60,387 nt of DNA. Source: Bacteroidota bacterium. GTDB taxonomy: Bacteria > Bacteroidota > Bacteroidia > Bacteroidales > B18-G4. The notes under the pieces were generated by a model. The model ran no database searches. It saw only the letters and a list, made by a program, of their open reading frames with translations, and was not told the DNA's origin. The DNA lies in NCBI GenBank assembly GCA_018831055.1, contig JAHJRE010000233.1:1-60387 (forward strand), in the 5' to 3' direction. This document shows, piece by piece, positions 26,139-35,284 of this stretch; position 1 is the stretch's first letter; every line of letters begins with the position of its first letter. The position numbers and the translations under genes are program-made.

Positions 26139-26729
26139 ATGAAAAAATCATTTACCAAAATTGCAATGTTTGCCCTGCTCATAGCCATGACGGGCGTAGT
26201 TTTCCAGGGTTGCAAATCCAAAAAAGAGGCTCCAGCACCAGCCGATGAAGTGGAAATTGTGACCTATTGTTCCGGGCCTGAGTATCAGACCAACAGTGAG
26301 TATTTCCGTGCCAACCAGATTGGCGAAAGCCTCGACCAGGCTGTTTCCAAGAAGAAAGCCCTCAGCAATGCCAAGGCTGATCTGGCTGCCGCTATAGAAA
26401 CAACCATGAAAGCTACCTTCGATAATTATGTCAACTCCAGGGAGTTGAACAATATTGAAGAAGTTGAGGAACGCTATGAAGGTCTTTCCAGGGAAGTCGT
26501 AAACCAGAAACTCAACGGCATCCGTACCATCTGTGAAAAACAGACCAAGACCACCAGCGGAACATACAAGACTTACATCGCCATTGAACTTGCCGGTGAT
26601 GAGATCATGTCAGCTATGAACCAGCGTCTCCCCGCAGATGCCAAGCTGAAGATCGACTATGACTACGAAAAGTTCAAACAGACTTTCAACGAAGAAATGA
26701 ACAAGATGGAGGAGCAGAAAGGTTATTAA
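26139..26729 (+). CDS. LPP20-like lipoprotein
   Basis: A 196-residue lipoprotein (VFQGC, Cys25) with a short acidic linker. Its region YCSGPEYQTNSEYFRANQIG followed by a long helix of QAVSKKKALSNAKADLAAAIE resembles the LPP20 lipoprotein fold, in which an Ala-rich helix packs on a beta sheet. The function is unknown; relatives occur on the outer membrane of many Bacteria. It is the first gene of a seven-gene co-directional stretch of exported proteins. Confidence 0.75.
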   Translation: MKKSFTKIAMFALLIAMTGVVFQGCKSKKEAPAPADEVEIVTYCSGPEYQTNSEYFRANQIGESLDQAVSKKKALSNAKADLAAAIETTMKATFDNYVNSRELNNIEEVEERYEGLSREVVNQKLNGIRTICEKQTKTTSGTYKTYIAIELAGDEIMSAMNQRLPADAKLKIDYDYEKFKQTFNEEMNKMEEQKGY

Positions 26730-26888
26730 TCTACCTGCCAGGTCAACAAAAGCTGTCTCAGATTTCTTTTCACCCCGGTCTTTATATATCCGGTCTTGAA
26801 CCTGTTTCAATTACCGGGAAGAAGACTTACACAGCGGTGCCCGGAATTTGAGGCAGCTTTTTCACCCTAAATCTTTATCCCAACTTCT

Positions 26889-27923
26889 ATGAAAGCTCTG
26901 ATACTTATCTGTCTGATGCTATTAGGTACTATTCCTGCCATATATTCCCAGGAAGGAGACTCAAATGCTCTAAGAAACTATAAAGACTTCCTGGAAACCT
27001 TCCAGAAAGAACTTGCCGAAGACGAAGAACCGGCAGAACCTGTTGGCAGCAACTATCTGATCACCAATCCTGAACCTTTCCCTGATTTTCTTACCTACAT
27101 TCCGGTCAGTGCTGACGCAAGCATTTATGCCGTAGGTATTTCCGATCCTTTTATGGACCGCCGGGCAGGAAGGGAGCTTGCCTGGCTCAGAGCCAAATCT
27201 GTTACCGCTGTCATGAAAACCTCAGTGGTCAAACATATTTCTGACTATTTTGTTAACGAAACAAATCTGGGTAATGAAGGGGATATCACAGGAAAATACA
27301 TTGATTTTTACATGATCACCGCCGCTCTGATATACGACAGCAGTGATTTTCAAATCCTTTACGATACAGTGAACCGCTATGGTGAATCCATCCTGATGGT
27401 GAAATATACACCGGATGCAAATGGCGGCCAGGACACCCTCATCACCATTTCCGAATGCTGGAGCTCTGAAATACGCGATAACAGCAAATATGAATTAGCC
27501 CATCGCATTGAGCTTAAATGCGAAAACAAAACACCAGGGAAGAAAGTTTCGGAAAATTATCGCTTTATCAGTTTTAAAAAGCAAAAATCCTACGAAGTGA
27601 ATTCCCTTTTCAACGGTAAAGAAATTGAAGCTTCTCTTTACAGACTTCGCTACAAAAACTCTGTCCCGCAAATCCCCGAAGCCTCCCACGAAGCCTATCC
27701 TGCCCTCGGCCTTTGGAATTCAATGATCGAAGGATTCTTCAAACATGTATTTATAGATGCCAAAATGCAGGCAGGAAAAATAAAAACCACCGGCGACCAG
27801 CATACTTCCGTGACAAAAATTCTCGACCGCGAAGTGATCCGGTGTAAACAATATCCTCGACTTGAAAGTATTAACATCCTGGAAAACAGGATGTACGTGA
27901 ATGTTCAATTCATAAACAAATAA
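26889..27923 (+). CDS. Exported protein with LPP20-like segment, unassigned
   Basis: 344 residues with a signal peptide (ends AIYSQ). Residues about 80-120 (YAVGISDPFMDRRAGRELAWLRAKS) have the Gly-start and Ala/Arg-helix pattern of LPP20-type domains. The rest (about 130-344) is a mixed alpha/beta region I cannot place. There are four codons' worth of spacing or less to the next gene (3 bases), so the two are co-transcribed. It probably works at the envelope with its neighbours. Confidence 0.65.
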   Translation: MKALILICLMLLGTIPAIYSQEGDSNALRNYKDFLETFQKELAEDEEPAEPVGSNYLITNPEPFPDFLTYIPVSADASIYAVGISDPFMDRRAGRELAWLRAKSVTAVMKTSVVKHISDYFVNETNLGNEGDITGKYIDFYMITAALIYDSSDFQILYDTVNRYGESILMVKYTPDANGGQDTLITISECWSSEIRDNSKYELAHRIELKCENKTPGKKVSENYRFISFKKQKSYEVNSLFNGKEIEASLYRLRYKNSVPQIPEASHEAYPALGLWNSMIEGFFKHVFIDAKMQAGKIKTTGDQHTSVTKILDREVIRCKQYPRLESINILENRMYVNVQFINK

Positions 27924-27926
27924 GCC

Positions 27927-30581
27927 ATGAATGCAAAACAAGTTATATCCGCCGTTTCCCTGATAACCTTCCTATTTATGTTTATCAGCATACAGGGACA
28001 AACTTTTGAGGAATTTAAAAAACAACGGCAACAGGAACTTCAGGATATGAAGCTGAAGCAAAAGGAATTCCTGGAAAAGATGCAAAAAGACTTCGATAAC
28101 TATGTAGAGCAAAGAGACAAGGAATTTGCAGATTACCTGAAAAAGGAATGGGAACAATTCAACCTTTTCAAAGAAAGGAAGCCTATTGAAAGGCCCAAAC
28201 CCGATGTTATGCCCAAATTCAAACCCGAAGACCGCGCCGATGAACCGGTTGGTAAAATGCCCACCATTAACAAAGTGCTTGAGATCAAATCCGATCCGGC
28301 GCGCGAAACGCTGTTACCCAGAGTTTTGAAAGCAGATATCCGGCTGGCTGCGGAAGATAATTACAACCTGAATTTCTATGGAAATAACCTTTCCTATTCC
28401 TGGGAAGAAAATCCCCCTGTTTTCGACAATACCAGCATTAGCTCAGAAACCATAAGCCTTTACTTTGAGAAACTAAGCCAAACCCCATATTCCACTTTGA
28501 TCGACCAGTTGTTAAGGGATAAGTTCCAGATGAACCTCAACGATTGGGCCTATTACCTGCTCACGGGGGAGGTAGCTAAGACGGTTTTCCAGGGGTCGGA
28601 GAACTCCGCCCGCCTTATGCAGTGGTTCCTGATGCTTCAGTCTGGATATAAAGTTAAGGTAGCCTATTCAGGAAGCAGGGTATGCCTTTTGCTCCCTTCT
28701 TACCAGACGGTCTACTTCAACCGCTTCATCACCCTGGGCTCCCAGACCTATTACCTGATGAATCCGATAGAAGGAGATCAGTTGTATACCTATGAAAAAG
28801 ACCTGCCCGATGCCAACCGTGTGATCGACTTTAACATTTACAATGCCCTGAACTTCACTCCACTCGAAAAGACAAAGAAAATAGATTTCAGTTATAACGG
28901 TCAAACCTATCCTGTCAAAGTTTCTTACAACGAAAACCTCATCCGCTTTTATAATGATTATCCGGTCGTAGATATTAATGTGTATTTCAATGCAGCCATG
29001 GAAGGTCAGTTTAAGGAATCGGTTATGGAAAGCCTGGTACCGGTACTGAATGAAATGAACCAGGTGCAGGCTGTATCGTTCCTGCTGAATTTTGTGCAGA
29101 CAGCCTTTGAATACAAGATCGATGAGGAACAGTTCGGAAGAGAGAAATTTTTCTTCCCGGTGGAGGTTTTTTACTATCCTTTTTCCGATTGCGAAGACCG
29201 CTCCGCTCTGTTCTCCTATCTCGTTTCCGAATTGCTGGATATGAAATCGCTTGGATTGGCCTATACCGGACATGTGGCTACGGCCGTAAACCTTAACGAA
29301 GCAGTGGAAGGTGATTTCCTGGTTTATCATAACGAAAAATACATGGTCGCCGACCCAACTTATATCAACGCACCTCTTGGAATGACCATGCCGGAATATC
29401 GTGATGCCGATGCAGAGATCATAGAAAGGCTCAACGGTAGCTATTTCTATGCCCAGAGCGAGCATTTCTGGGATCTGGCCATGAAAGCCAACGGTCAGAG
29501 AGGCGGCAGCTTCAATGATATTGTGCTCGACGGAGAGGGCAATGCCTATCTGGCCGGCTATATAAGCGGTAAAGCACAATTCGGCGATCGTATTATCGAA
29601 AACCCCGATGGCAAACGTCGTATGTTCATAGTAAAATACAATACTGCAGGAAATCCTGAATGGGTTGATGTTTATGGCGGAAACGGCGAATCAACCGGCT
29701 TCGCGGTAGCACTTGACGACAAAGGATTCCTGGTGGTAACTGGATCCTTCAACGGAAGCATCAGTCCGGGCGAAGCCGATCTCTCCCTCTCTTCAGGAGA
29801 AGGCAAAAGCGACATCGTCATGGCCAAATACAATCTGCGGGGCCGCTTGCTCTGGGCTAAGAAAGCCGGCCTCGATCAATATGAACAGGATACCTACCTG
29901 AGCTATGTGACCTGGTTCAACAGCGAAGGTGTGCATGAGAAAAACCAACTTTTCAATGAAAATGAGGCTTTCGGGAATTTCGGACTGAAGACCGACCCCA
30001 GCGGAAAGATCTTCTTCGCCGGCGCCTTCAACCGCACAACAGGCATGAACTACTCCACCGCCAGCTTTGCCGAAGGAAAAGCCATGAACCCCGTAGAAAG
30101 CCTGAAAGCTGAGAACGATATGCTCGTACAGCAAAAATATGAAAGAACCATCGCCGGGCTCTTTGCCGTGACCAACCTGATGAATTATGCAGGATATAAA
30201 ATTTCCGGAAGAGATGCCCAAATGGCGCTGGATAGATATAACCCCTCATTCAAATCCCGATATAAAAGCATTTATGAAAACATGGGGAAAATCAATATGA
30301 TTGTAAATAACAACGGTATTGTGAACATTCAGACTTCTGATGGCAGCTCTATCACCATCGATAAAGTAAAGATCAACCCCGGTGCCCGAATCCAGGTGTC
30401 AAAATTCGACAACGGTGATGCCCAGATAACCATCCTGGAAGGTATCGTGGTTGGGAAAATGGTGGTGTGGTACGACCTGAATTTTGTAAGACTGTACCGG
30501 CAATCAGGTGATATGTTGTTCGACTATGACTCAGACCATACACAAAAAGTGATGAACCTGAAGGAGGATATATTGGATTAA
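27927..30581 (+). CDS. Exported coiled-coil / transglutaminase-like / SBBP-repeat protein
   Basis: 884 residues. The signal peptide (1-24, ends SIQGQ) is followed by a charged coiled coil at about 25-90 (QRQQELQDMKLKQKEFLEKM). A middle region holds a papain-like transglutaminase triad: Cys422 in SDCEDRSALF, His449 in TGHVATAV and Asp476 in MVADPTY. Residues about 525-640 have SBBP-type beta-propeller strands (DIVLDGEGNAYLAGYISG, FIVKYNTAGNPEWVDVYG). The C-terminus is FecR-like in look (ITIDKVKINPGARIQVSKFD). It may be a cross-linking enzyme, a protease or a non-catalytic surface protein; catalysis is inferred only from the triad. Confidence 0.75.
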   Translation: MNAKQVISAVSLITFLFMFISIQGQTFEEFKKQRQQELQDMKLKQKEFLEKMQKDFDNYVEQRDKEFADYLKKEWEQFNLFKERKPIERPKPDVMPKFKPEDRADEPVGKMPTINKVLEIKSDPARETLLPRVLKADIRLAAEDNYNLNFYGNNLSYSWEENPPVFDNTSISSETISLYFEKLSQTPYSTLIDQLLRDKFQMNLNDWAYYLLTGEVAKTVFQGSENSARLMQWFLMLQSGYKVKVAYSGSRVCLLLPSYQTVYFNRFITLGSQTYYLMNPIEGDQLYTYEKDLPDANRVIDFNIYNALNFTPLEKTKKIDFSYNGQTYPVKVSYNENLIRFYNDYPVVDINVYFNAAMEGQFKESVMESLVPVLNEMNQVQAVSFLLNFVQTAFEYKIDEEQFGREKFFFPVEVFYYPFSDCEDRSALFSYLVSELLDMKSLGLAYTGHVATAVNLNEAVEGDFLVYHNEKYMVADPTYINAPLGMTMPEYRDADAEIIERLNGSYFYAQSEHFWDLAMKANGQRGGSFNDIVLDGEGNAYLAGYISGKAQFGDRIIENPDGKRRMFIVKYNTAGNPEWVDVYGGNGESTGFAVALDDKGFLVVTGSFNGSISPGEADLSLSSGEGKSDIVMAKYNLRGRLLWAKKAGLDQYEQDTYLSYVTWFNSEGVHEKNQLFNENEAFGNFGLKTDPSGKIFFAGAFNRTTGMNYSTASFAEGKAMNPVESLKAENDMLVQQKYERTIAGLFAVTNLMNYAGYKISGRDAQMALDRYNPSFKSRYKSIYENMGKINMIVNNNGIVNIQTSDGSSITIDKVKINPGARIQVSKFDNGDAQITILEGIVVGKMVVWYDLNFVRLYRQSGDMLFDYDSDHTQKVMNLKEDILD

Positions 30582-30610
30582 ATAATAGCTCGCCCCGAGC
30601 GAAGCCGAGG

Positions 30611-30709
30611 GGAACAATGAATAATGAATAATGAATAATGAACAATGAACAATGAATAATGAATAATGAACAATGATCAATGATCAATGAACAATGAACA
30701 ATGAAGAAT
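30611..30709. repeat. AATGAATAATGAAC-type tandem repeat
   Basis: About 13 units of 7 or 8 bases alternating between AATGAAT, AATGAAC and AATGATC. The reverse-complement family (ATTCATTGTTC) appears at 37567-37597. The array divides the exported-protein cluster into a 3-gene and a 4-gene part. Confidence 0.95.
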
Positions 30710-30757
30710 TGATAAATATTTGAAGATAGATTTAAGGATAAACCAAAAACACCAGAT

Positions 30758-31795
30758 ATGAGAACATATTTACCGGGGAAACTCCTGATTTTACTTGTTT
30801 TAGCGGGGGTTGTCCTTTTCTCCTGCAAAAAGATTGAGCTGGAAAGGATACCTTTCGTGGTAACCAGTACACCACAAAATATTAACGATACATACTTTGA
30901 CGCATATGGAATTATCTCGGACATTGGAGATGGTAATGTAGGAGAATATGGATTTTGCTATTCTTCGACCAAGAACATCCCTGTTATTGAAGATAATATA
31001 AATTGTAAAACCAAACCTGTTGGATCGGTAGCCTCAACAGGCGGTTTTGATTCAAGAATTTCCAGTTTATCATCCAATACAACTTATTACATACGAGCAT
31101 ACATGGAATATGGATCGGGAGTAGTATATGGATCAGTATTAAATTTCAAGACCGCCGGAGGCACACCCACACCCAATCCGCGATGGTTTGATTATTATCT
31201 TACCGATGCAGTGACAGGTATAGGCAGGACGAACGGGGGCAATTTCGATGCTACTATCCGCATACCGGCAGCCGATATAGCCCAGTTTACCGGGTTCAGG
31301 GTTGCAAAGGTGGGTTTCTACGCCTGGGATCCTGATCCTGCCATCACCTATTATATCACAACCTGGGAAGGAGGACTGACCGGCACTGTTTTAAAAGAAT
31401 ATCAGCAAATCACTGGTGTAACAAGCTATGCATGGAATGAATTCTCTTTCACCACAAATATACCGGTAAACACGGGTCTTGATCTTTGGTTTGGAGTTTG
31501 GATCGTTGACCAGCCGCAGGGTATTTTCCCGGTCGGAGCCGACTCCGGACCGGTAATGGAGCCATTTTACTCTGATGTTTATTCGGTTGACGACGGCACC
31601 ACATGGATCTCCATGTCGCAGGAATATGGAATCGACCGCAACTGGAATATTAAAGGCTATGTCACCAACCTCAAAGGGGAAGAATATGAATTGGGCAGCA
31701 CAGGCATAAGGCCTGTAAACCGCCCGGTCTTTGTTCATGGTATGCCCATTAATCCTCAGGTCACTGAAAGCAATAATATTAACCGAAACAAATAA
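30758..31795 (+). CDS. Lipoprotein with fibronectin-III-like domain, unassigned
   Basis: 345 residues; lipoprotein signal LFSC with Cys23 followed by KK. Residues about 30-135 form an Ig/Fn3-like domain (YGFCYSSTKNIP, NTTYYIRAYMEYGSG). The rest (about 145-320) has a beta-sandwich pattern with NFDATIRIPAADIA and LWFGVWIVDQ, similar to carbohydrate-binding or adhesion modules of Bacteroidota surface proteins. No enzyme motif is seen. It starts after the AATGAAT array and runs into the next gene with 6 bases between. Confidence 0.65.
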   Translation: MRTYLPGKLLILLVLAGVVLFSCKKIELERIPFVVTSTPQNINDTYFDAYGIISDIGDGNVGEYGFCYSSTKNIPVIEDNINCKTKPVGSVASTGGFDSRISSLSSNTTYYIRAYMEYGSGVVYGSVLNFKTAGGTPTPNPRWFDYYLTDAVTGIGRTNGGNFDATIRIPAADIAQFTGFRVAKVGFYAWDPDPAITYYITTWEGGLTGTVLKEYQQITGVTSYAWNEFSFTTNIPVNTGLDLWFGVWIVDQPQGIFPVGADSGPVMEPFYSDVYSVDDGTTWISMSQEYGIDRNWNIKGYVTNLKGEEYELGSTGIRPVNRPVFVHGMPINPQVTESNNINRNK

Positions 31796-31801
31796 ACGCT
31801 C

Positions 31802-32638
31802 ATGAAGACGATACTTATAAGAACCGGCATAATATTTTTCCTCGCGATACTATCCACTTCATCGGTTTTCGCGCAGTCGAAGGCTGAGATCACCCACGTT
31901 GATTTTTACCAGGATGGTCAGAATCTGGTCATTGTTTACGACATCATCAACTTCAAAGCCGGTGAGACCTTTGATATTTGGGTAAAAATCAACAAAGCAT
32001 CGGGTGGCACCCTGAATCCTGTAACGATAACAGGAGATATAGGATCCGGTGTTAAGGGTGATAAAGGATTGAGGATTAACTGGAACATGGGAGCAGATAA
32101 TGTTCAGCTCAACGAGGAAATATCTGTTGAGGTGCTTGGAAAATCAAGCCTTGCCGGAGCCAAACCACCTGCTGAAGTCAGGAAGGATCCCACACCGGTA
32201 AAAACAACAGAACCCAAGGTCAGTGGAGCGAAAAAAGTAAGTGTACCGGGATGTATGGCTTTATCGGTCCTTCTTCCCGGGTTGGGCAACACAGTAGCCA
32301 AAGGCGGAGGAGCTTACTGGCTTCTCGGCGTTGCCGGCTACGGCATGGTAGCAGGAGCTATTATCATGAATGGCAGCGCTTACAACAATTTTGAAGATTA
32401 TAAAAAAGAAGGCGATCCGGCAACACGCGATGACCTTTATAGCAAAGCAGAATCGCAACGCACCCTTTCCAACGTTCTGGGGATACTGGCCATTAATGTA
32501 TGGGCTTTGGACATCCTGTGGACCGGGCTTCAGGCAGGAAAGGTAAACCGCCAGTACAGAAACAGCAACTTATCCATGAACTGTTACTATAATCCTGTTC
32601 ATCAAGCACCTATGATCGGGATTCGGTACAGATTCTAA
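31802..32638 (+). CDS. Exported membrane-associated protein, DUF5683-like C-terminus
   Basis: 278 residues with signal peptide (ends SVFAQ). The N-terminal domain (residues 25-110) is an Ig-like beta-sandwich (ITHVDFYQDGQNLVIVYDI) ending in a Pro/Lys linker. The C-terminal half has two hydrophobic segments (ALSVLLPGLGNTVAKGGGAYWLL and VLGILAINVWALDILW) and a final IRYRF, which resembles DUF5683-type envelope proteins. The role is unknown. It lies directly upstream of the caspase gene, 30 bases away. Confidence 0.6.
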   Translation: MKTILIRTGIIFFLAILSTSSVFAQSKAEITHVDFYQDGQNLVIVYDIINFKAGETFDIWVKINKASGGTLNPVTITGDIGSGVKGDKGLRINWNMGADNVQLNEEISVEVLGKSSLAGAKPPAEVRKDPTPVKTTEPKVSGAKKVSVPGCMALSVLLPGLGNTVAKGGGAYWLLGVAGYGMVAGAIIMNGSAYNNFEDYKKEGDPATRDDLYSKAESQRTLSNVLGILAINVWALDILWTGLQAGKVNRQYRNSNLSMNCYYNPVHQAPMIGIRYRF

Positions 32639-32668
32639 CAATAATTTTACAACAAATACCCAACTGTC

Positions 32669-34378
32669 ATGAAAATAAAACTGCTCATCATTGCATTCCT
32701 GGTACTGGCCGTTGCTGCCCAGGGCCAGGTGATGTCGGGCAAAAGTGTCTCAAAAAAAATTAGTGTGACCTCGCAACCTTCAACTAATACATTTATTAAG
32801 GACCTGCCCGACCTGATCATCACCGGAGAGCGTTTCGTGGATGAGAACGGCAACAATTTTATAGATGCCGGCGAAGCATGTAACATCATCTTTATCGTTG
32901 AGAATATTGGTAAAGGACCGGCTAACAACGTAAAGGTCAAGACAAGCCTCAAAGGCCAGACCATCACCGGACTTACCTTTGAGAAGCAAACATTGCTTGG
33001 AGATATTCCTGCAGGAAGCAGGAAACAGGTAGGCATACCGATTACCGGCGAGTTAGCGCTGGAAAACGGCATGGCTGAATTCCAGGTAGATGTGATCGAG
33101 GAACGGGGTTTTGATGCCTATCCGCTGATCATGAAACTGGAATCCCGCAGGTTTGCCACACCCAAGATCATTGTTGCCGATGCTGCATTCAGCACCGAAG
33201 ACGGGGGGATGATCAAATTAAATTACCCCATTGTGCTTGAAGTGATCGTGCAAAATATCGGACAGGGAGACGCCAAAAGTGTGAGAGCCGATTTTCGCTT
33301 CCCCAATGCCAACTGCTTCCCGTTGAGCGAACAATCATCGTTTGAACTGGGAAGGATGGAACCTGGATCATCCCAAAAACTCGAATTTACATTTACAGCA
33401 TCCAGGCGCTATACGCTTAACCAGATCCCTGTACTGGTCGACCTCAGCGAAGGCTTTGGAAGATATTCACGGGACACATCGCTGAGTGTGAGCCTCGAGA
33501 AAAGGCTGGTGGCTCGCAACGAAGTTGTGATATCGGGTGTGGAGACTGCAGCCCCCACCATCGCTATTGCATCGCTTTCTGCCGATGTAGATAAAAATAT
33601 CCCTGCCCATCCCAAAAAATACCCTTTCCGGTATGCCCTGATCATCGGGAATGAGGATTATTCGAAATACCAGCGCGGCATAGCCACGGAGTCAAATGTT
33701 GATTTTGCCCGTACCGATGCTAAAATGTTCAAGGAATATGCCATCAAGACCCTGGGTGTGGAAGAAAGCAATTGCTTCCTGCTCACGGATGCCACCGCCG
33801 GGGAAATGCTGCAAAAGCTCGATCTGGTTACCAAGCTTGCAGCCAAAACACCCGGACAGGCAGAGATCATCTTCTTTTATGCCGGACATGGGTTGCCTGA
33901 TGAAAACACCCGGGAGCCTTATCTGATCCCTGTCGATGTTTCGGGTACCAACCTCAGCGCTGCCGTTCAGTTGAACGAAATCTACCGGAAATTTGCAGAA
34001 GCGCAAGCCAGCAAGGTGACTGTCTTCCTGGATGCCTGTTTCAGCGGTGGAGGCCGTGCAGCCGGACTGCTGGCTGCCAGAGGCGTGAAAGTCAAACCTA
34101 AAGAGAACATGGTAACCGGAAATATGGTGGTTTTCACCGCCAGCACCGGCGAACAATCGGCACTGCCCTATAAGGAGATGGAACATGGGATGTTTACCTA
34201 CTATCTGCTTAAAAAATTGCAGGATACAAAAGGAAATGTTTCCTATGGTGAACTGGCCGATTACATAACCCAGCGGGTCTCTCTAGAATCGCTGAAGATC
34301 AATCAGAAAGAACAGGACCCCCGTGTGAATGTAAGCGTGAACGTGGAAACAGAATGGGAATCATGGAGATTCCATTGA
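32669..34378 (+). CDS. Exported caspase-family (C14-like) protein with N-terminal Ig-like domains
   Basis: 569 residues with an N-terminal signal peptide (ends AAQGQ). Residues about 45-280 hold two CARDB-like beta domains (DLIITGERFVDENGNNFIDAGE and a second copy near 175). The C14/metacaspase p20-like domain starts at about 313 (YPFRYALIIGNEDYS) and contains the catalytic dyad His407 in FYAGHGLP and Cys457 in FLDACFSGG. The end (MFTYYLLKKLQDTKGNVSYGELADYI) is the usual p10-like part. Likely a protease in the periplasm or at the surface. In other bacteria such proteins are found with DUF4384 genes, as here. Confidence 0.9.
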   Translation: MKIKLLIIAFLVLAVAAQGQVMSGKSVSKKISVTSQPSTNTFIKDLPDLIITGERFVDENGNNFIDAGEACNIIFIVENIGKGPANNVKVKTSLKGQTITGLTFEKQTLLGDIPAGSRKQVGIPITGELALENGMAEFQVDVIEERGFDAYPLIMKLESRRFATPKIIVADAAFSTEDGGMIKLNYPIVLEVIVQNIGQGDAKSVRADFRFPNANCFPLSEQSSFELGRMEPGSSQKLEFTFTASRRYTLNQIPVLVDLSEGFGRYSRDTSLSVSLEKRLVARNEVVISGVETAAPTIAIASLSADVDKNIPAHPKKYPFRYALIIGNEDYSKYQRGIATESNVDFARTDAKMFKEYAIKTLGVEESNCFLLTDATAGEMLQKLDLVTKLAAKTPGQAEIIFFYAGHGLPDENTREPYLIPVDVSGTNLSAAVQLNEIYRKFAEAQASKVTVFLDACFSGGGRAAGLLAARGVKVKPKENMVTGNMVVFTASTGEQSALPYKEMEHGMFTYYLLKKLQDTKGNVSYGELADYITQRVSLESLKINQKEQDPRVNVSVNVETEWESWRFH

Positions 34379-34439
34379 TCCTGGAAATTCTACAGGACCG
34401 ACAATATGAACCCCGCCCGCGAGGGCACAACCTTAGATC

Positions 34440-35282
34440 ATGATGAAGAGAAACGCATTTACCGGAGCAATCTTACTGGCGTTTGTGCTAAGTCTTATGG
34501 CAATGCCCCTTTTTGCACAGAAAAAGGTCAATGTCAAAGCAAAGGGAATGTACATTTCCCGCGACCTGACCCCGGAAGAAACCAAGAGAAAAGCCATTGA
34601 AGAAGCAAAAAGAGAAGCTCTCAACCTTGCCGGCGTTTCCGAAAGTATACAGGTAAACGACTTCCTTTACCAGTTCGAGGATAATGAAAAGTTCCAGGAG
34701 ATTTTTCAGGGTTTCACCTCGACCGAAACCGGTGGGGAAGTTATGGTCAATCAGATACTAACAGAGAATAAGAGCTTTGATGAAGATGGGAACATGATCG
34801 TTGAAGTGGAAATTGATGCTACCGTTTTCAAGCACGAAGAAAAACAGGATCCTTCATTCCGCTTCAAAGTAAAAGGAATCAATGAATTCTATAATGCCGG
34901 GGATTTCATGCGCTTTGAATTTATTCCCATGAGAGATGGTTATCTGAAGATATTCAACGTTACAGAAGATAATGCATCCCTCCTGTATCCATATGCCGAT
35001 CCCGTCAACCCCATCCTGAATGAAACACCCGACCAGCTTTTCCTGAAAGGAACCACTTACGACTTCCCCATCAGCGCCCTGTTCGATGAAAGAGGGTATG
35101 AACTGGAAGTCACGCAACCCGGAAAGGATAAAGAATTCAACCTGCTGATCTTTGTATTTACCAAAAGGGATTACCCGTTTATGGAAAAACCTTCGGTGAA
35201 TGTTATTATGTCGTGGATCTATACTATCCCGCCGGATGAGAGGCTGGTGGAACAACACGGTTTTATCATCAGAAAAAACTGA
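34440..35282 (+). CDS. Exported DUF4384-like protein with LPP20-like N-terminal domain
   Basis: 280 residues, signal peptide to about residue 26 (MPLFAQ). The first domain (KVNVKAKGMYISRDLTPEETKRKAIEEAKREAL) has the Ala/Lys helix of LPP20 or flagellar-assembly-T N-terminal domains. The second (FRFKVKGINEFYNAGDFMRFEF, GYLKIFNVTEDNASLLYPY) matches the DUF4384 pattern, a beta-rich domain common next to bacterial caspases and kinases. It is the last gene of the cluster; its stop codon is only 2 bases from that of the convergent efflux operon. Confidence 0.75.
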   Translation: MMKRNAFTGAILLAFVLSLMAMPLFAQKKVNVKAKGMYISRDLTPEETKRKAIEEAKREALNLAGVSESIQVNDFLYQFEDNEKFQEIFQGFTSTETGGEVMVNQILTENKSFDEDGNMIVEVEIDATVFKHEEKQDPSFRFKVKGINEFYNAGDFMRFEFIPMRDGYLKIFNVTEDNASLLYPYADPVNPILNETPDQLFLKGTTYDFPISALFDERGYELEVTQPGKDKEFNLLIFVFTKRDYPFMEKPSVNVIMSWIYTIPPDERLVEQHGFIIRKN

Positions 35283-35284
35283 AA

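Noticed and set aside
30584-30610. Hairpin of CTCG/CGAG and CCCC/GGGG after the 27927 gene
   Set aside because: The pairing is partial and there is no T-run, so I do not call it a terminator.
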